Notes under the pieces: generated by a model
Told to the model about the DNA's origin: nothing
Database searches by the model: none
Seen by the model: only the letters and a program-made list of their open reading frames with translations
Assembly: GCA_022570795.1 (NCBI GenBank)
Contig: JAKUDP010000003.1
Location: forward strand, 1,488,001 to 1,552,000
Source of the DNA: Sphaerulina vaccinii
Lineage: Eukaryota; Ascomycota; Dothideomycetes; Mycosphaerellales; Mycosphaerellaceae
Direction of reading: 5' to 3'
DNA: 64,000 bases
Translations under genes and position numbers: made by a program
Shown: piece after piece, positions 41,083 to 52,058 of the stretch
How the letters are laid out: each line of letters begins with the position of its first letter
Position numbering within the stretch: position 1 is the stretch's first letter

Positions 41083-43654
41083 AGCTCGAAGTCTGCATGA
41101 TTAGTCTCGACAGGTAGTATTGGCTCTTGTGTGCTCAGCCCCAGACGACTTTTCAAAACACGATACGGTAAGTGAACCATTTCTTGCTGCTGCTCACTGG
41201 CTCGTCGCTTCGTCATGATGGTCCGAACTGTCAGTCAGCGAATCTGGTCATAGTCGGTTCGGCCGACTCCATAGAATTGTTCTCTCTCTTCCACGTGCTT
41301 TTCAGCTTGCTCGCCCGTTTAACCCTCCGATACCCGCCGCCAAAGCAGATTCAATTACCCCATTTGTTCGAAATTTTTCGCACGAGCGGCTTCCATGTCC
41401 GACTTCGAATGGTCGTTTCAGTGCAACCTTGCAAGTTTCTGTAGGGCGTTGAGAGTGCCTACATATTGTCCTCATCTGGTTTATAGGCCGTTCATCGGTT
41501 CATCGGATCATGAGCTGTGTGCCGTCCATGTCACCACGGGCGAGGTGGGCATCATGATGGCATATATGTCACGCTCGGAGCGATCACCGATGTTCCTCAC
41601 TCGTGTCGTGTTTCCAGCATACTAAGTTGTAGATGTGCATAACACGACTCGTGTGAGTGCAGATACTTTTGCGCGATTGTACTGCCGTCTGCACGTAGAC
41701 GAGGGGATCGAGAGGTCGAACCTTCGCCATCCTTTGAGATACGAGGCTTGGTGGCTACTAAGTTGGCGTGTTTGACCGCTAGCTACCCTTTCGAAGATAC
41801 GCCCTACTGCGATAATTTGTTAGCGAAACAACACGATTCTTGTATGTGCATGTTCTGTAGAGGGCACTATATTATACCTGCTATATTTGCAAGAGGCAAC
41901 TAACCCGTAGCGTAGAGGAAAGCGTGCGGAGACCGATTTATCGCTCTGAAGCCAAACGCGCCAATTTAGTGGCACACAACCCTTGATAGTCGATGCCGCT
42001 TCAGACTCAGTTCAGAGTCCTCAGAACTGCTCCTAGCCGACTCTGATCGTCAGCATCTGCAAGACTACGTCGAGAGGATGTCACCGATGTATAGCCAAGC
42101 AACGAGGCTATACCGGATCCGCAGACAGTCGGAAGTTCAAAGTTTAATTCGACAGCAGGCAATTGCGATGTCTTAATGAAGAAGAATTGTTCTTGGAGAT
42201 GCCGGAGAAACTTGAGAAGGATTGAGAGCTGGTGGGACCCGGAGGATGGTATCCTTACCATAGGTACGACCTTTTGCGACACAAACGACAGAGCTTGCAG
42301 CATTTAAGGCCGAGTCGGGTACATCGTTGAGCTCATTCTCCAGCCCGAGTGGGCGATTATTGGTGGAAGCCGGATTTGCAGTATGTAAGACTCGGCAGGT
42401 ACCTGCATCTCGAAAAGCCTTGTCGTATAGGTGTCCATTCGACGACGATGCGGGTGGTGGCGAATACCTTGATGGTACATCTATTGCGTTCTCCTGTGAA
42501 GATCCACCGTGCTCACAATTGGAATGCGCGTAGCTACCTTCCTCTTTTGTAGCAGAAATGGTCATGAGGTCAAATTCGAGGGATGTCGTCAAAAGACGAA
42601 CCACCCTTGCTTCCATATCGATAAACATGCCAGCTTGCCCGCGGCCAACTCTGTTCCAGCCTCTTCAGCAGGCTCTGCGCTTCCACCGCCGACGGCGGCC
42701 CATCGATCACGTGTATAAGATTGCCCAATGAACGCGTGCGGCTAGTGCCATCCCCGCAACGCCGTGTGCGTTGATGAACAACGACGCATCAGACGGCGAT
42801 GATGCAAAGGAACAGGATCGACAACGCGAACGCCAGCGTCGCACGTTTCTTGTTGGCTCGCCAGCCGTGAGACCGCCAGCTCTTGAAGTGCGGCGGCACA
42901 GCAACAGTGAGCCTTGCTAGCATGCGCTCGTACACCCACTCAGTTCCTGTCATTAGCACTACCCTTCGGCAGGAGAACTCTGACGTGCGAACGAGCATTA
43001 TAACGTAACAAGTTTCTTCAGGAGACCAACGGTGCCTCACCGACATCCACAAATTGCTGAAACAATACCCTCATCGGCATAACCTACTGTTGCTCTTGCG
43101 CCATAGGCTGGCCATTAGGAATTTATTGTAAATTTGGACCCTTCCTGTCGCTATCATCCGCCCAGTACCATGAACATGGGTTCGGGTCGAGCTAACGTAT
43201 CTTCTCTGCCTCTGAGTGAGAAATTGTGAAAGGACTACACTGCTCTTTTCTCGAACATCCGATTTTTCCAGTACGTTTCCATAAGCTTCCGACAGGCTAG
43301 TTACATTCTTGCCCCAGACAAACGGCAACAGCGCCTCTAACTGGTTCCTGCAGCAAGGACCGCATATCCTGCCCAAGCATTCGCCTCTCCTCTGCTATCT
43401 TCTTCCACAACCACCACCACTTAAGATTCAAGCGTACCGGACTACTACCGCAAAGAGGCTCGGGCCTTCTGACCATCGATCATCCGCACTGCATCTTCAA
43501 CTAGTCATTTGCACTACCCCACACACTGCCACTGAAAAAACATCTGCCCGTGGAAGGAGATCTTGAACGACATTTGACTCACTATACCGACCTAATTCAG
43601 CATTCCGCGCATAGGTTTCCAAGGCTGCCACGCAGTGTCCATGTGGCTATTGTA
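41083..43654. other. gene-poor interval
   Basis: About 2.6 kb, the longest gap here. A minus-strand open frame of 151 codons (42628-42173) and a plus frame (42327-42533) overlap each other and show no family features. No transposase, terminal repeat, tRNA or RNA gene could be recognised. The right end (from about 43300) is the promoter and leader of the NmrA gene. Confidence 0.45.
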
Positions 43655-44897
43655 ATGACATCGAAAACCGTTGCCACGATCAATTCGACCGGCAGGCAGG
43701 CCGCCTCTTTCATTCGCGCAGCTGCAGCTGTTGGCTGGCATGTACGGGCCCAGATCCGCAGCTGCGATGGTCTCGTAGCCGAGGAGCTCGCAGAACTACC
43801 CAATGTCGAAATTATCGAAGGCGACTTGACTGGGCCAGCACGAACGACTATACTGAATCGACTATTCACTGGTGCTAAGATCGCATTCATCAACACGACT
43901 CACTGGGGCGATGAAGTTGCCATTGGGAAAGCATGTGCCGATGCAGCAAAGAAAGCCGGTATCGCCCACTACATCTACTCCAGCATGCCTGATCATAGCA
44001 TGTACGGCGGAGACTGGAGGGAACTGCCTATGTGGGCGACCAAATTTGCAATAGAAAACTATGTGCGGCAAATTGGTATCCCGGCTACCTTCGTCTATAC
44101 CGGCATATACAACAACAACTTCACATCACTGCCAGTAAGTGCTCCGTCCATCTCATCTCAGGCTAGGATTAGTACCTAACAGGCCTTAGTACCCACTTTT
44201 TCAGATGGAGTTGCAAGACGATGGCAGCTTCGTATGGCAGGCACCATTCCATCCCGACGATCCTCTTCCTTGGCTCGATGCCGAACACGATGTCGGACCA
44301 GCGCTGTTACAGATCTTCAAGATGGGCCCAAAGCACTGGAAGGGTCAAAGGCAGGCAAACTACTCATCATTCAGCAAATCGGCACATCTAACGAGAAGCA
44401 GAATAACATTGGCTTTCGAGAAGCTGACGCCACTTCAAGCCTGTGCTAGGTTCTCTCGAGGAGTAGGCAGACCAGTCAACTATGTTCACGGCGAAATCAA
44501 GATTGCCGTTGGTATACCTAGTGGCTATCGGGAACAGCTTGAAATCCTGCAGGAGACACTTGGTCGCAAACGTGCGCCCTACTTCGGACCGGACCTAGAG
44601 TACCCCAAGGAAGGTCGCAGCATATGGGAAGGCCACAGGGGCATCGAAGAGTATGCAAGGGAGGTCTTCCCAATTGAGGAGTACGCCAATGGTCTACGAT
44701 GGATGGACGAAGACAGCATGAGCGCAACGGGCGTGAGCACCCCGAACAATGAGAGCAATGGCGATCCGATGGAAAGCGCGCGATCAAGGCCTATGACTCC
44801 CGCGAATGCTGCGACTCCATTGCATGTCTCTGGAGCATACACGCCAAAGTCGCATCCAGAAGGAGGAATCAAGGGCTTCTACGTTGGCAGTTGCTAG
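43655..44897 (+). CDS. nmrA: NmrA nitrogen metabolite repression regulator
   Basis: NAD(P)-binding Rossmann-fold sensor of the NmrA family, which in moulds binds the GATA activator AreA and restrains nitrogen-catabolic genes. Exons 43655-44134, 44190-44350 and 44402-44897 (378 aa). Family marks: the nucleotide motif INSTGRQAASFIRAAAAVGW, AFINTTHWGDEVAIGK, HYIYSSMPDHSMYGGDW, GIYNNNFTSLPYPLFQME, and AREVFPIEEYANGLRWMDED. The third of these has Met in place of the short-chain-dehydrogenase catalytic Tyr, as expected for a non-enzymatic sensor. The second intron is GC-AG. Removing it gives KGQRITLAFEKL, the expected family sequence. A Ser/Pro-rich tail of about 80 residues follows the core. Confidence 0.94.
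44351..44401 (+). other. GC-AG intron in the nmrA gene
   Basis: 51 nt, starting GCAGGC and ending AAGCAG, with a good branch site (ATCTAACG) 13 nt from the acceptor. It is a multiple of three and contains no stop, so unspliced RNA would encode 17 extra residues inside the Rossmann core. Splicing restores the family sequence exactly. Confidence 0.75.
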
Positions 44898-45878
44898 TAT
44901 CTCTGTCATCGATGTGCTCACGACGGCGCGAAGCCCGCATATTCCACGCCAGTGTGGTCGGGAGGAGTTAGGACCTCCACAATATTGCATTTACAAGCGA
45001 CTCGATTCCGGCACATTCTCGGCGATGGTACACGTGGTACTTTGATAGCGTTTTCTGGCTCTCACAAAAAGACAATCTTCCAGTGGAAGAAACAACGAGG
45101 AACGGCCGGACGACTACCTAATCACCAAAAGTTTAATGAAACAGCGAGGTTTATGCATTGTGTTAAGAGATCAGAAGATGGAAGGCGTGCTTGCAAGGCG
45201 TACGCGTACGAAAAGCAGGGCAGGCATTGTCGTGAGCAGCAGTAGTATGGTAGGGTAGGCGGTGAGACTAACACACCACTTACTCTTTAGTCACCACAAC
45301 TGAAGAGTCCAAAGATAACGGGTATCAGGTCAAATGGCTCAGCTGACCATAATGGGTCTCTACTCGTCTCACATTGGTTCTTTTTCGTTATCAGCCGCAA
45401 CCAGTGCTTTGGGAATGCGGAACCATTGGAACAACGACGTCTGGATGACCCCAGATCTACGACTCCAGTTTTTTATCAGATCGGGAGGTACACGGCCCGG
45501 TGACCACGATGCATGTCAGAAAGCTGGAGTAGCGTGTTGTGGAGGTGGCCGATATGCAACATGGGTATGTGTGCAGATAAGTAGATTGTGGCGGGACTGG
45601 GCTTGGCTTTGATGGCTGATAGGCGAAGTAGTAGTGGAGCAGTGGTGTGATGAGGAGGCACAGGTCTCACAGCATGAGTGTCTTGGTCAGCAAGCCATTG
45701 AACAACGCATCAGACGCTTCGAGGGGAAGTTTCGATGGAGTTGGTGGAGGAGGTCTGCCAACTTTTGATAACATGCCACGAGGCAGTGAAGCTACAGGCC
45801 ATGCGCAATGCCTCTATTCTTCTACTTCGTCTACCCGACCATGGCCTCAATCAATCGCTTGCACGCCAGCATGCACAT
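44898..45878. other. convergent 3' spacer
   Basis: Lies between the convergent nmrA and NAP-family genes. No gene recognised; an open frame at 45334-45612 has no family features. Confidence 0.5.
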
Positions 45879-46935
45879 CTACTTCTTCTGCTTCTTGCTT
45901 GGAGCACCAACATCACTCTGGCGCTTGTTCTTCTTACCCACAAGCGCCCGGATGTCGATTGGCTCGTCTTCCTCGTCGTCTTCATCCAGATCCTCGAAAT
46001 CCATCTCTGACATGTCCTCATCTCCAATCTCTTGCGCTTGAGTGAAGTACTTGATCGCATTCGGCCAGATCTCCTCTGCGATCACGGCTGCAAGATCATC
46101 ACCGTTGTCGAAGACTTCCACGGCCTGGTCTCCATAGTCCTCATCGTCTTCGTCCTCCTCATCGTCCTCGTGGGGAATGTCCACGTCTTCGCCGTTCTTG
46201 CGCTTGGCCATTAGAATGTAGAACTCCTCAAATGCGGCTTTTGACTCTTCGGCGCTGACCCATCGTCTACTGCTGACGAATCCGAACCAGCTGAAGAACG
46301 AAGTGTTCTGCCCATTCGATGTCTGTGTCTTCTTCTTCAATGCCGTGTACTCTGGTAGGTCCTTCTTGTTCATATCTCCTGCCTTTTTCCTCGCCTCGAA
46401 CAGCGCAAAAGCACCATCTGTCAACCCATCTGTCAGATCTTGGCCCTTCTTCCAGTGGATCTTGGTTGGCTCGGAGACGAGATTCACCCAACCGTCCTTG
46501 GCGCGTCGGTAGTAGAATGTCTTCTCGAGAGTTGTGTCTGAGAAGAAATCATTCTCCTTGAACTCGAATTTGACGTGGATTGTTCGTGGATGGCCGGTCG
46601 ATATCTCTGGGCGTGTAAAGTCGATTGATGTGAGCGATTCGGCGAAGATCTTGGAGTCTTGAGGGTGGACGAAGCTGTCGAGTTCTGGAGGTGAGGCTTC
46701 GATTACGAGAGGCCAGAAATTGGGAATCTTGGCTATGGCGGAGGTGCGACGAGCGAAGGCGGCTTTGCTGAGTTCGTATTGCTTGACCACTGCGATGGTG
46801 TTAGCCATTGGAAGATAATAGTAGGAGTACTAGTTGGCGCATACTGATTTGGTTGTCGATTTCCTCGAATTCCATCTCGATGGAGGCCAGCTCCTCGTAC
46901 GTCACTCGCGTAATCACGTTTTCCGTCTCTGCCAT
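45879..46935 (-). CDS. NAP/SET-family histone chaperone (Vps75/TAF-I type)
   Basis: Nuclear histone chaperone of the nucleosome assembly protein family, probably the SET/Vps75 branch. Exons 46935-46845 and 46789-45879 (333 aa) over a 55-nt intron (GTATGC donor, ATCGCAG acceptor). The first exon supplies a helix rich in Glu (ELASIEMEFEEIDNQI), the N-terminal dimerisation helix. The NAP core follows (IPNFWPLVIEA, IHVKFEFKENDFFSDTTLEK, TFYYRR, TKIHWKKGQDLT, SFFSWFGF). Near the end come an acidic stretch (DEDMSEMDFEDLDEDDEEDE) and a basic nuclear-localisation-like tail (KKNKRQSDVGAPSKKQKK). VPS75 is the likeliest ortholog, but SET-type cannot be excluded. Confidence 0.9.
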
Positions 46936-47446
46936 GTTGACTGCAGTTTATGATCAGTAGCCTGGTAGAGTAATTGTGTTTGGGGATGTCTAGAGAAGAG
47001 CAATGCGACAGACTCTTCCTTAACTTTTGTTGCAACCCTGAGAGCTTGGGCCCAACTTTTTTTGAGACCCTGGCAATGACATCGCCGCGTCGGCTTCAAC
47101 CTCATTCGCCTCTCCTGGTTCCTCCTTCACCGCTTTCACAACGTATGGTAATCTAGCCTAGAGCGTCCTGTCAGTCTCGGCAATACGTTCAGAGCTCAGC
47201 ATCGAATGGTATCAGCACGACGCGTAGGACAATTCGCGCAAGCGATAGCTCGAGCTCGACAAAGAAAATATGGCGCTGAGCTGTCTCTAGCGCGTCGTGT
47301 CAACGCCATTGCCGAATTGCTCCAGAACTACCGGCCGCCATCATCACGTGGATGAAAATCTGGTACAGTTCCTTGCGCTATCTTCTCACGCGTTCTCTGT
47401 TTCCCTCGTTCAAGATCAAGACAAATCGGAAAACAGCACCGACAGC
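46936..47446. other. divergent promoter, NAP-family gene / symporter
   Basis: 511 bp between divergent starts; no gene seen. An in-frame upstream ATG at 47297 would extend the symporter N-terminus by 50 polar residues and is considered leader. Confidence 0.5.
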
Positions 47447-49612
47447 ATGGGCCAGCCATCTCATCCAGCGAGCAACGCGCTCATATATTGCACTTATGCA
47501 GCTTTCCTGTACGATGCGCTTGGACCCACCCCGATGCATCGCCACTAACAACATCTCTCCAGCGTCTTTGGTCTCTACATTGCCTGGAGACTGCGAGGCC
47601 AGTCTACCGGACAATGGCTGTCTGCGAACAGGACTCAGAAGGGTACAACAGCGAAACTTCATCAGACGAATCCAGACTTGATTGCGATATATGGACTGAC
47701 ACATTCCCAGCAATCCCACTTGCCCTGAACTTCATTGCTTCTGGTGAGTGTGGTCATCGAGCTAGCAGGCCGATATGAAGCGGCAGACCACGATCGGATG
47801 AAACATACACCTCGACAAGACACCACACATAAGGTTCGTAAGCATACATTTGACCGCACCATGCTCTGGGTGATGAACTACTTCCAAAGCAGAAACCGTC
47901 CAGAGCATGGTGAGCAGCACTGTGGGCGCCGAATGCTAGTCTACCGTCCGACCACCAGGTGTCCACCTCTTGCCATAGCAGGAGAGACACCCAGGAATCG
48001 CATGAGAGCACAAAGCATGAAGCTGAGATGTACCGCTATGAGTCGATCAAGTTAATGCTTGCGGGACCAAGGGCTGCCACTTCTACCCCATTCCTTCACT
48101 ACGAGCTGACAATACTGACTTCATACCCACAGCACTTGGATCTGCTATCTTGTTCACATATCCGAACATTGCAGCTATCGCTGGAGTACAGGGATTGCTG
48201 GTGTATGCGCTCTCTTCTGGATTGCCACTGCTCATTTTTGCGGCTCTTGGTCCTATCATCAGGAGGAAGTGCCCTGATGGCTTCGTGCTTACTCAGTGGA
48301 CACTCGAGCGATATGGACTTATCACATCTCTCTACTTGAGCTTCTTCAGGTACGTATTCACTATCGTTGGCCTCCCTGGACAATATGCTGACAGCGCTCC
48401 AGCTGCGCAACCATCTGGCTATACATGGTCGCCGAGCTGTCGGCTCTCCAACAGGTCGTCAACCTCCTGACCGGCCTGAATGGTCTGCCAGCTTTAATCG
48501 TGCAAGCCGCAATCACTACAACGTACACTGCTCTAGGGGGCTTTCGCGTCTCGTTCGTGACGGACAACATCCAAGGAGCAATGGTCCTCCTTTTCCTCGT
48601 TATCGGCACAATCACGATCGGAGTGACAGTCAATATCGACAGATCTCTGATTCCTGTCTCCAATTATCTCGAACCAAGCCTTCTAGGCTGGCAACTCCTC
48701 TACATCCTTCCTGTGGCCATTCTGACCAACGACTTCTTCCTCTCCGGTTTCTGGCTTCGAGCATTTGCGGCAAAGACAGATAAAGACCTCTACATTGGCG
48801 TAAGCATCGCTGCCGTTGCCGTCACGATCATCACAACTCTGGTCGGTGTATCTGGACTTATCGCTGGCTGGTCTGGAGTCCTTGGCAACCCACCCATGGC
48901 ATCAGGCATCGAGCTCTTCACACTCCTCGAAACACTCCCAGCATGGGTCGTCGGCATCATTCTCGTCATGGTCGTCACACTCTCCATCTCAGCCTTTGAC
49001 TCTCTACAATCAGCTCTGATATCTACCGGCTCCAACGACTTCTTCCGCAACAAGCTCAACATCTGGTGGGTGAGATTCTTTGTGGTTCTTCTGATCATAC
49101 CTACCGTGGTGGTAGCGCTCAAGAGTCCTAGCGTGCTTCAGATCTACCTCATCTCGGACATCATTTCGGCTGCCATGATTCCCTGCTTGGTCATTGGTTT
49201 GAGCTCGAAGGCCCACTTCTGGCGTGGATTCGAGGTCGTCGTAGGTGGTCTTGGTGGGATATTGTCGGTCTTCCTCTTCGGACTGGTTTACTACGACGGT
49301 GATGTCTCTCGAGCTGGTAGCCTCCTCATTCTCTCTGGAGGTCTTTACGCCAGCGACTGGTCTGTCTTTGGCGTCTTTGTTGCTGCTCCTGTTGGTGGAC
49401 TGCTCTGGGCTCTTGCTGCATTCATACTGCGCATCAGTGTCCAGTGGACTATGGCTAAGGTGAAGGGACATCGCTTTACAGCATTTGATCGACCTGCTGC
49501 TCCTGATGCTGCATTCGAGCCTGAGGATCGCTCGAGTACGGAGTATGGCACTACTGGATTCACTACTGGTCCTGCCAAGGGCCCGATTGATGTGAAGCAT
49601 AAGTTCTTCTAG
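47447..49612 (+). CDS. sodium:solute symporter family transporter (urea/DUR3-like)
   Basis: Plasma-membrane solute:cation symporter. Exons 47447-47508, 47563-47642, 47711-47743, 48133-48349 and 48403-49612 (533 aa), all in frame. The protein is made of roughly 12 or more hydrophobic helices. Family segments: SAILFTYPNIAAIAGVQGLL, LGPIIRRKCPDGFVLTQW, LYMVAELSALQQVVNLLTG, TYTALGGFRVSFVTDNIQG and SISAFDSLQSALIS. The fourth is characteristic of the SSS fold's core. It is shorter than DUR3 urea transporters (about 650-700 aa), so the substrate could be urea, a polyamine or another small solute. The third intron (47744-48132) is 389 nt, much longer than the others, and holds a hairpin. Confidence 0.88.
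47857..47912. repeat. 13-bp perfect inverted repeat inside the symporter intron
   Basis: CACCATGCTCTGG at 47857-47869 and its exact complement CCAGAGCATGGTG at 47900-47912, separated by 30 nt. It would form a stable stem-loop in the pre-mRNA, or mark a small inserted element. Confidence 0.85.
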
Positions 49613-49901
49613 GTGAAGACTGACTGGAGCGTAGCATGATGAGGAAGATCACCTGGATGGTCGGAGCATACATATGGAATGGTTATGGCTGCATAGCGAG
49701 GATTCAGAATTCTTCTAGTACAAAGCTTTAGCTCGACGAATACAGGAGTTCAACGAAGCGATGCATCGACCTGCCTTGCGGACAGAGAAGTGGTGACACT
49801 TTGTCACTTGAAGAACGCAGGATCATCTCCGTTTACGAGCGTGTACCAAGCCATCGTATCTCCAGGCGCATTCGCGAAGCTCCGGAGGTTGAGTATCAGA
49901 G

Positions 49902-50911
49902 ATGCCCGTGGCGTATCCAGCACAGCCACGAGTAAGGCCAAAGCTCCCCGATAGCAAGCGCCACCCACCCACCCAGACGCGAGCAGGCGCGTCTCTCAGC
50001 ACGTCTGCTCTTCCACTTACCATTGTGCTTCGATCTTTATCTCTACACACTCTGCATCTTCTGAAACATCACTCTGTACCTGAAGAATATCAACAACACA
50101 TCAGTTCATATCAGTCCAGTCGCCCAGCATACCACGCGGTGACAATGACAGCACGAGCCATGTCCTCATCCTGATCGTCCTCACATGCATCTGTCCGCCC
50201 GCCGGTGTTTACTGCGTTACAGGGTGCGGTGAAGAAGGTGACGTCTAATGATCAAGATCCCCCTCCACATGGCAAAGCAGCTAACATCTCCTCTTCTCAG
50301 TCCTTATTTGCACTGCCCTGTGGATATGCGGAGGCTTCCCAGGCGGAGTCTATGCGTAAGAGATAACTCCTCATCGCCCTTCGCGCCTGCAAGTTACAAG
50401 CACTGACATGCGCGTGTCCAGCTTATACAAACTCTTCCGATACTACAACGGCGATAAACGAGCAGGATCGTACACTCCAGTGCAGACGCGAGGTTATAGC
50501 GCAATAGCACCAGCCGGAGGAATGGGACTTCAACCAGCAGAAGTAGCTCTGCCACCAGACCCTCGGACAACTTTCGCAACATCCACGCCAGCGCCGCAAC
50601 CACCTCCACCTGCATCTACCCCAACGGCGGCATTGGGAGGAGCACCTGTGAGTGCTGTGCCACGACAGACAACGTATGACCCAGTACCAACTCCATCGAC
50701 GCCTTCATCAGCGGCTCCCACATTAGCACCTCAGCCACCATCGACACCTACACCAGTGGCAGAAGTAGGTAAAGCACCTGCTCCGGCAAGGATGGGAGCA
50801 GTACCGGTATTACCAACCTCGGCGGCAGAGACCGGGACAGTGCCAGCAGATGGAGTCGGTCCCAGCGAAGCAGCAGCTCCGGCAAGAATGGGGGCAATAC
50901 CAGTGATATGA
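49902..50911 (+). CDS. Pmp3-like small membrane protein with Pro/Ala-rich tail
   Basis: Exons end at 50237, then 50301-50355 and 50422-50911. Joined, they read ICPPAGVYCVTGCGEE, then VLICTALWICGGFPGGVYAL and YKLFRYY: the two-helix Pmp3/UPF0057 proteolipid fold (stress-linked, plasma membrane). A disordered tail of about 150 residues rich in Pro, Ala, Thr and Ser follows, with two APARMGA(V/I)PV copies. The helix frame has no ATG directly upstream. A candidate first exon is 49902-49931 (MPVAYPAQPR, donor GTAAGG), joined in frame to 50120 over 188 nt; this start is tentative. Typical Pmp3 proteins are only about 55 aa. Confidence 0.6.
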
Positions 50912-52058
50912 GTTGGTCTCTGCGGTGCAGCATGCACGACTGAGGGCACGGGAGCGAAGACCTGATGTATTCAAAAGGAGCGCGAAGAACGGAGATAGAT
51001 CCCTGAGACCTGAGAGTTTGGGAATATGAGTTACCCAACCTAGTATGCAGCACGAGTCCATGACCTGAATGAAACTATATGACCTGAATGAAAATGAGCC
51101 TTTCCTTCTTCGACTTATTGCGCGACATCTCTGATTATCACTGGTGACTACGCTGCTCACTCGGTTGAGAGTGATCTCGGTCATCTTGTGTCTTTGCTGG
51201 AGAGCGAAGAATGGGCGCCATCTGTGGTGGATGTATGGTCACAGTTCAGAATATGAGCAGTTTCAAGAAAAGCCGTAATTCGACGAATGTGACATACTGT
51301 TCGCAGTACCTCTGCGATCGAGCTATAACCCGACAGACACAAACAATATAGTATGAAGCCATCGTAGTGTGAGTACGAACTGCCAGAGAGCAAGATTGAT
51401 GATGTTACTGTCGTTGTCCCAGGAGTTTCGGTTCGGGCTAACCCTAAGGATATGGGAAGAAGTCTGGTGAGGTATAGGACATGTACTTGCGAGACGTCAG
51501 GTAAATTGATGATTGATGATTGCTGCTTCGCTTCGTATTCGAGGTCAGAGTAGTAGGTCAAGAAGAAGAACCACCACCACTGCTATCACTCAGCCATGCC
51601 GTGTGATCCGCCTTATTACATGCCTTCGAGCCCCCAATCCATTGTGTACACCGTTCTGTGGATCAACCCTCTCATCCATCTGAACCCACCCATCCGTCTC
51701 CTTTGAAAAGCAAGCAACAATCTGACCAGCAGAAGCATAGTCGATGTTTGAAGTAGAATAAGAAAACTCCCCTTTCTGCCACGCCCAGCCAGAATCCCAT
51801 ATGCTTCTGTTGAAACCATGCTTTGCCTTGTTGATGATCCTTTGCCGATACTTCAGTAGTCAGTCAGTCCCTTTGATGGCCACGGACGCCTCGCTAATAC
51901 CGATCACCATCAACCTCTCCAGCGCCGATGCTAACAAGCCGAACCCCATATGTTGTCGATCTGAATTTTTGTTACAATCTGAAACTTCCTCCTTCTGCTC
52001 GTTCTCCCGTTGTGCATGCCAATGAGGTGCTCCAAGAAGATCTTATGCTCGTGTGTCC
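50912..52058. other. convergent 3' spacer
   Basis: About 1.1 kb between the Pmp3-like gene and the Nrp1-like gene. No gene or RNA structure recognised. Confidence 0.45.

Noticed and set aside
41700..41775. tRNA B-box-like GGTTCGACCTC on the minus strand
   Set aside because: The flanking bases do not form a T-stem or acceptor stem, and no A-box was found at the right distance.
42173..42628. 151-codon minus-strand open frame in the gene-poor gap
   Set aside because: No domain, no homologous motif that I recognise and no splice partners; overlaps other frames of similar length.
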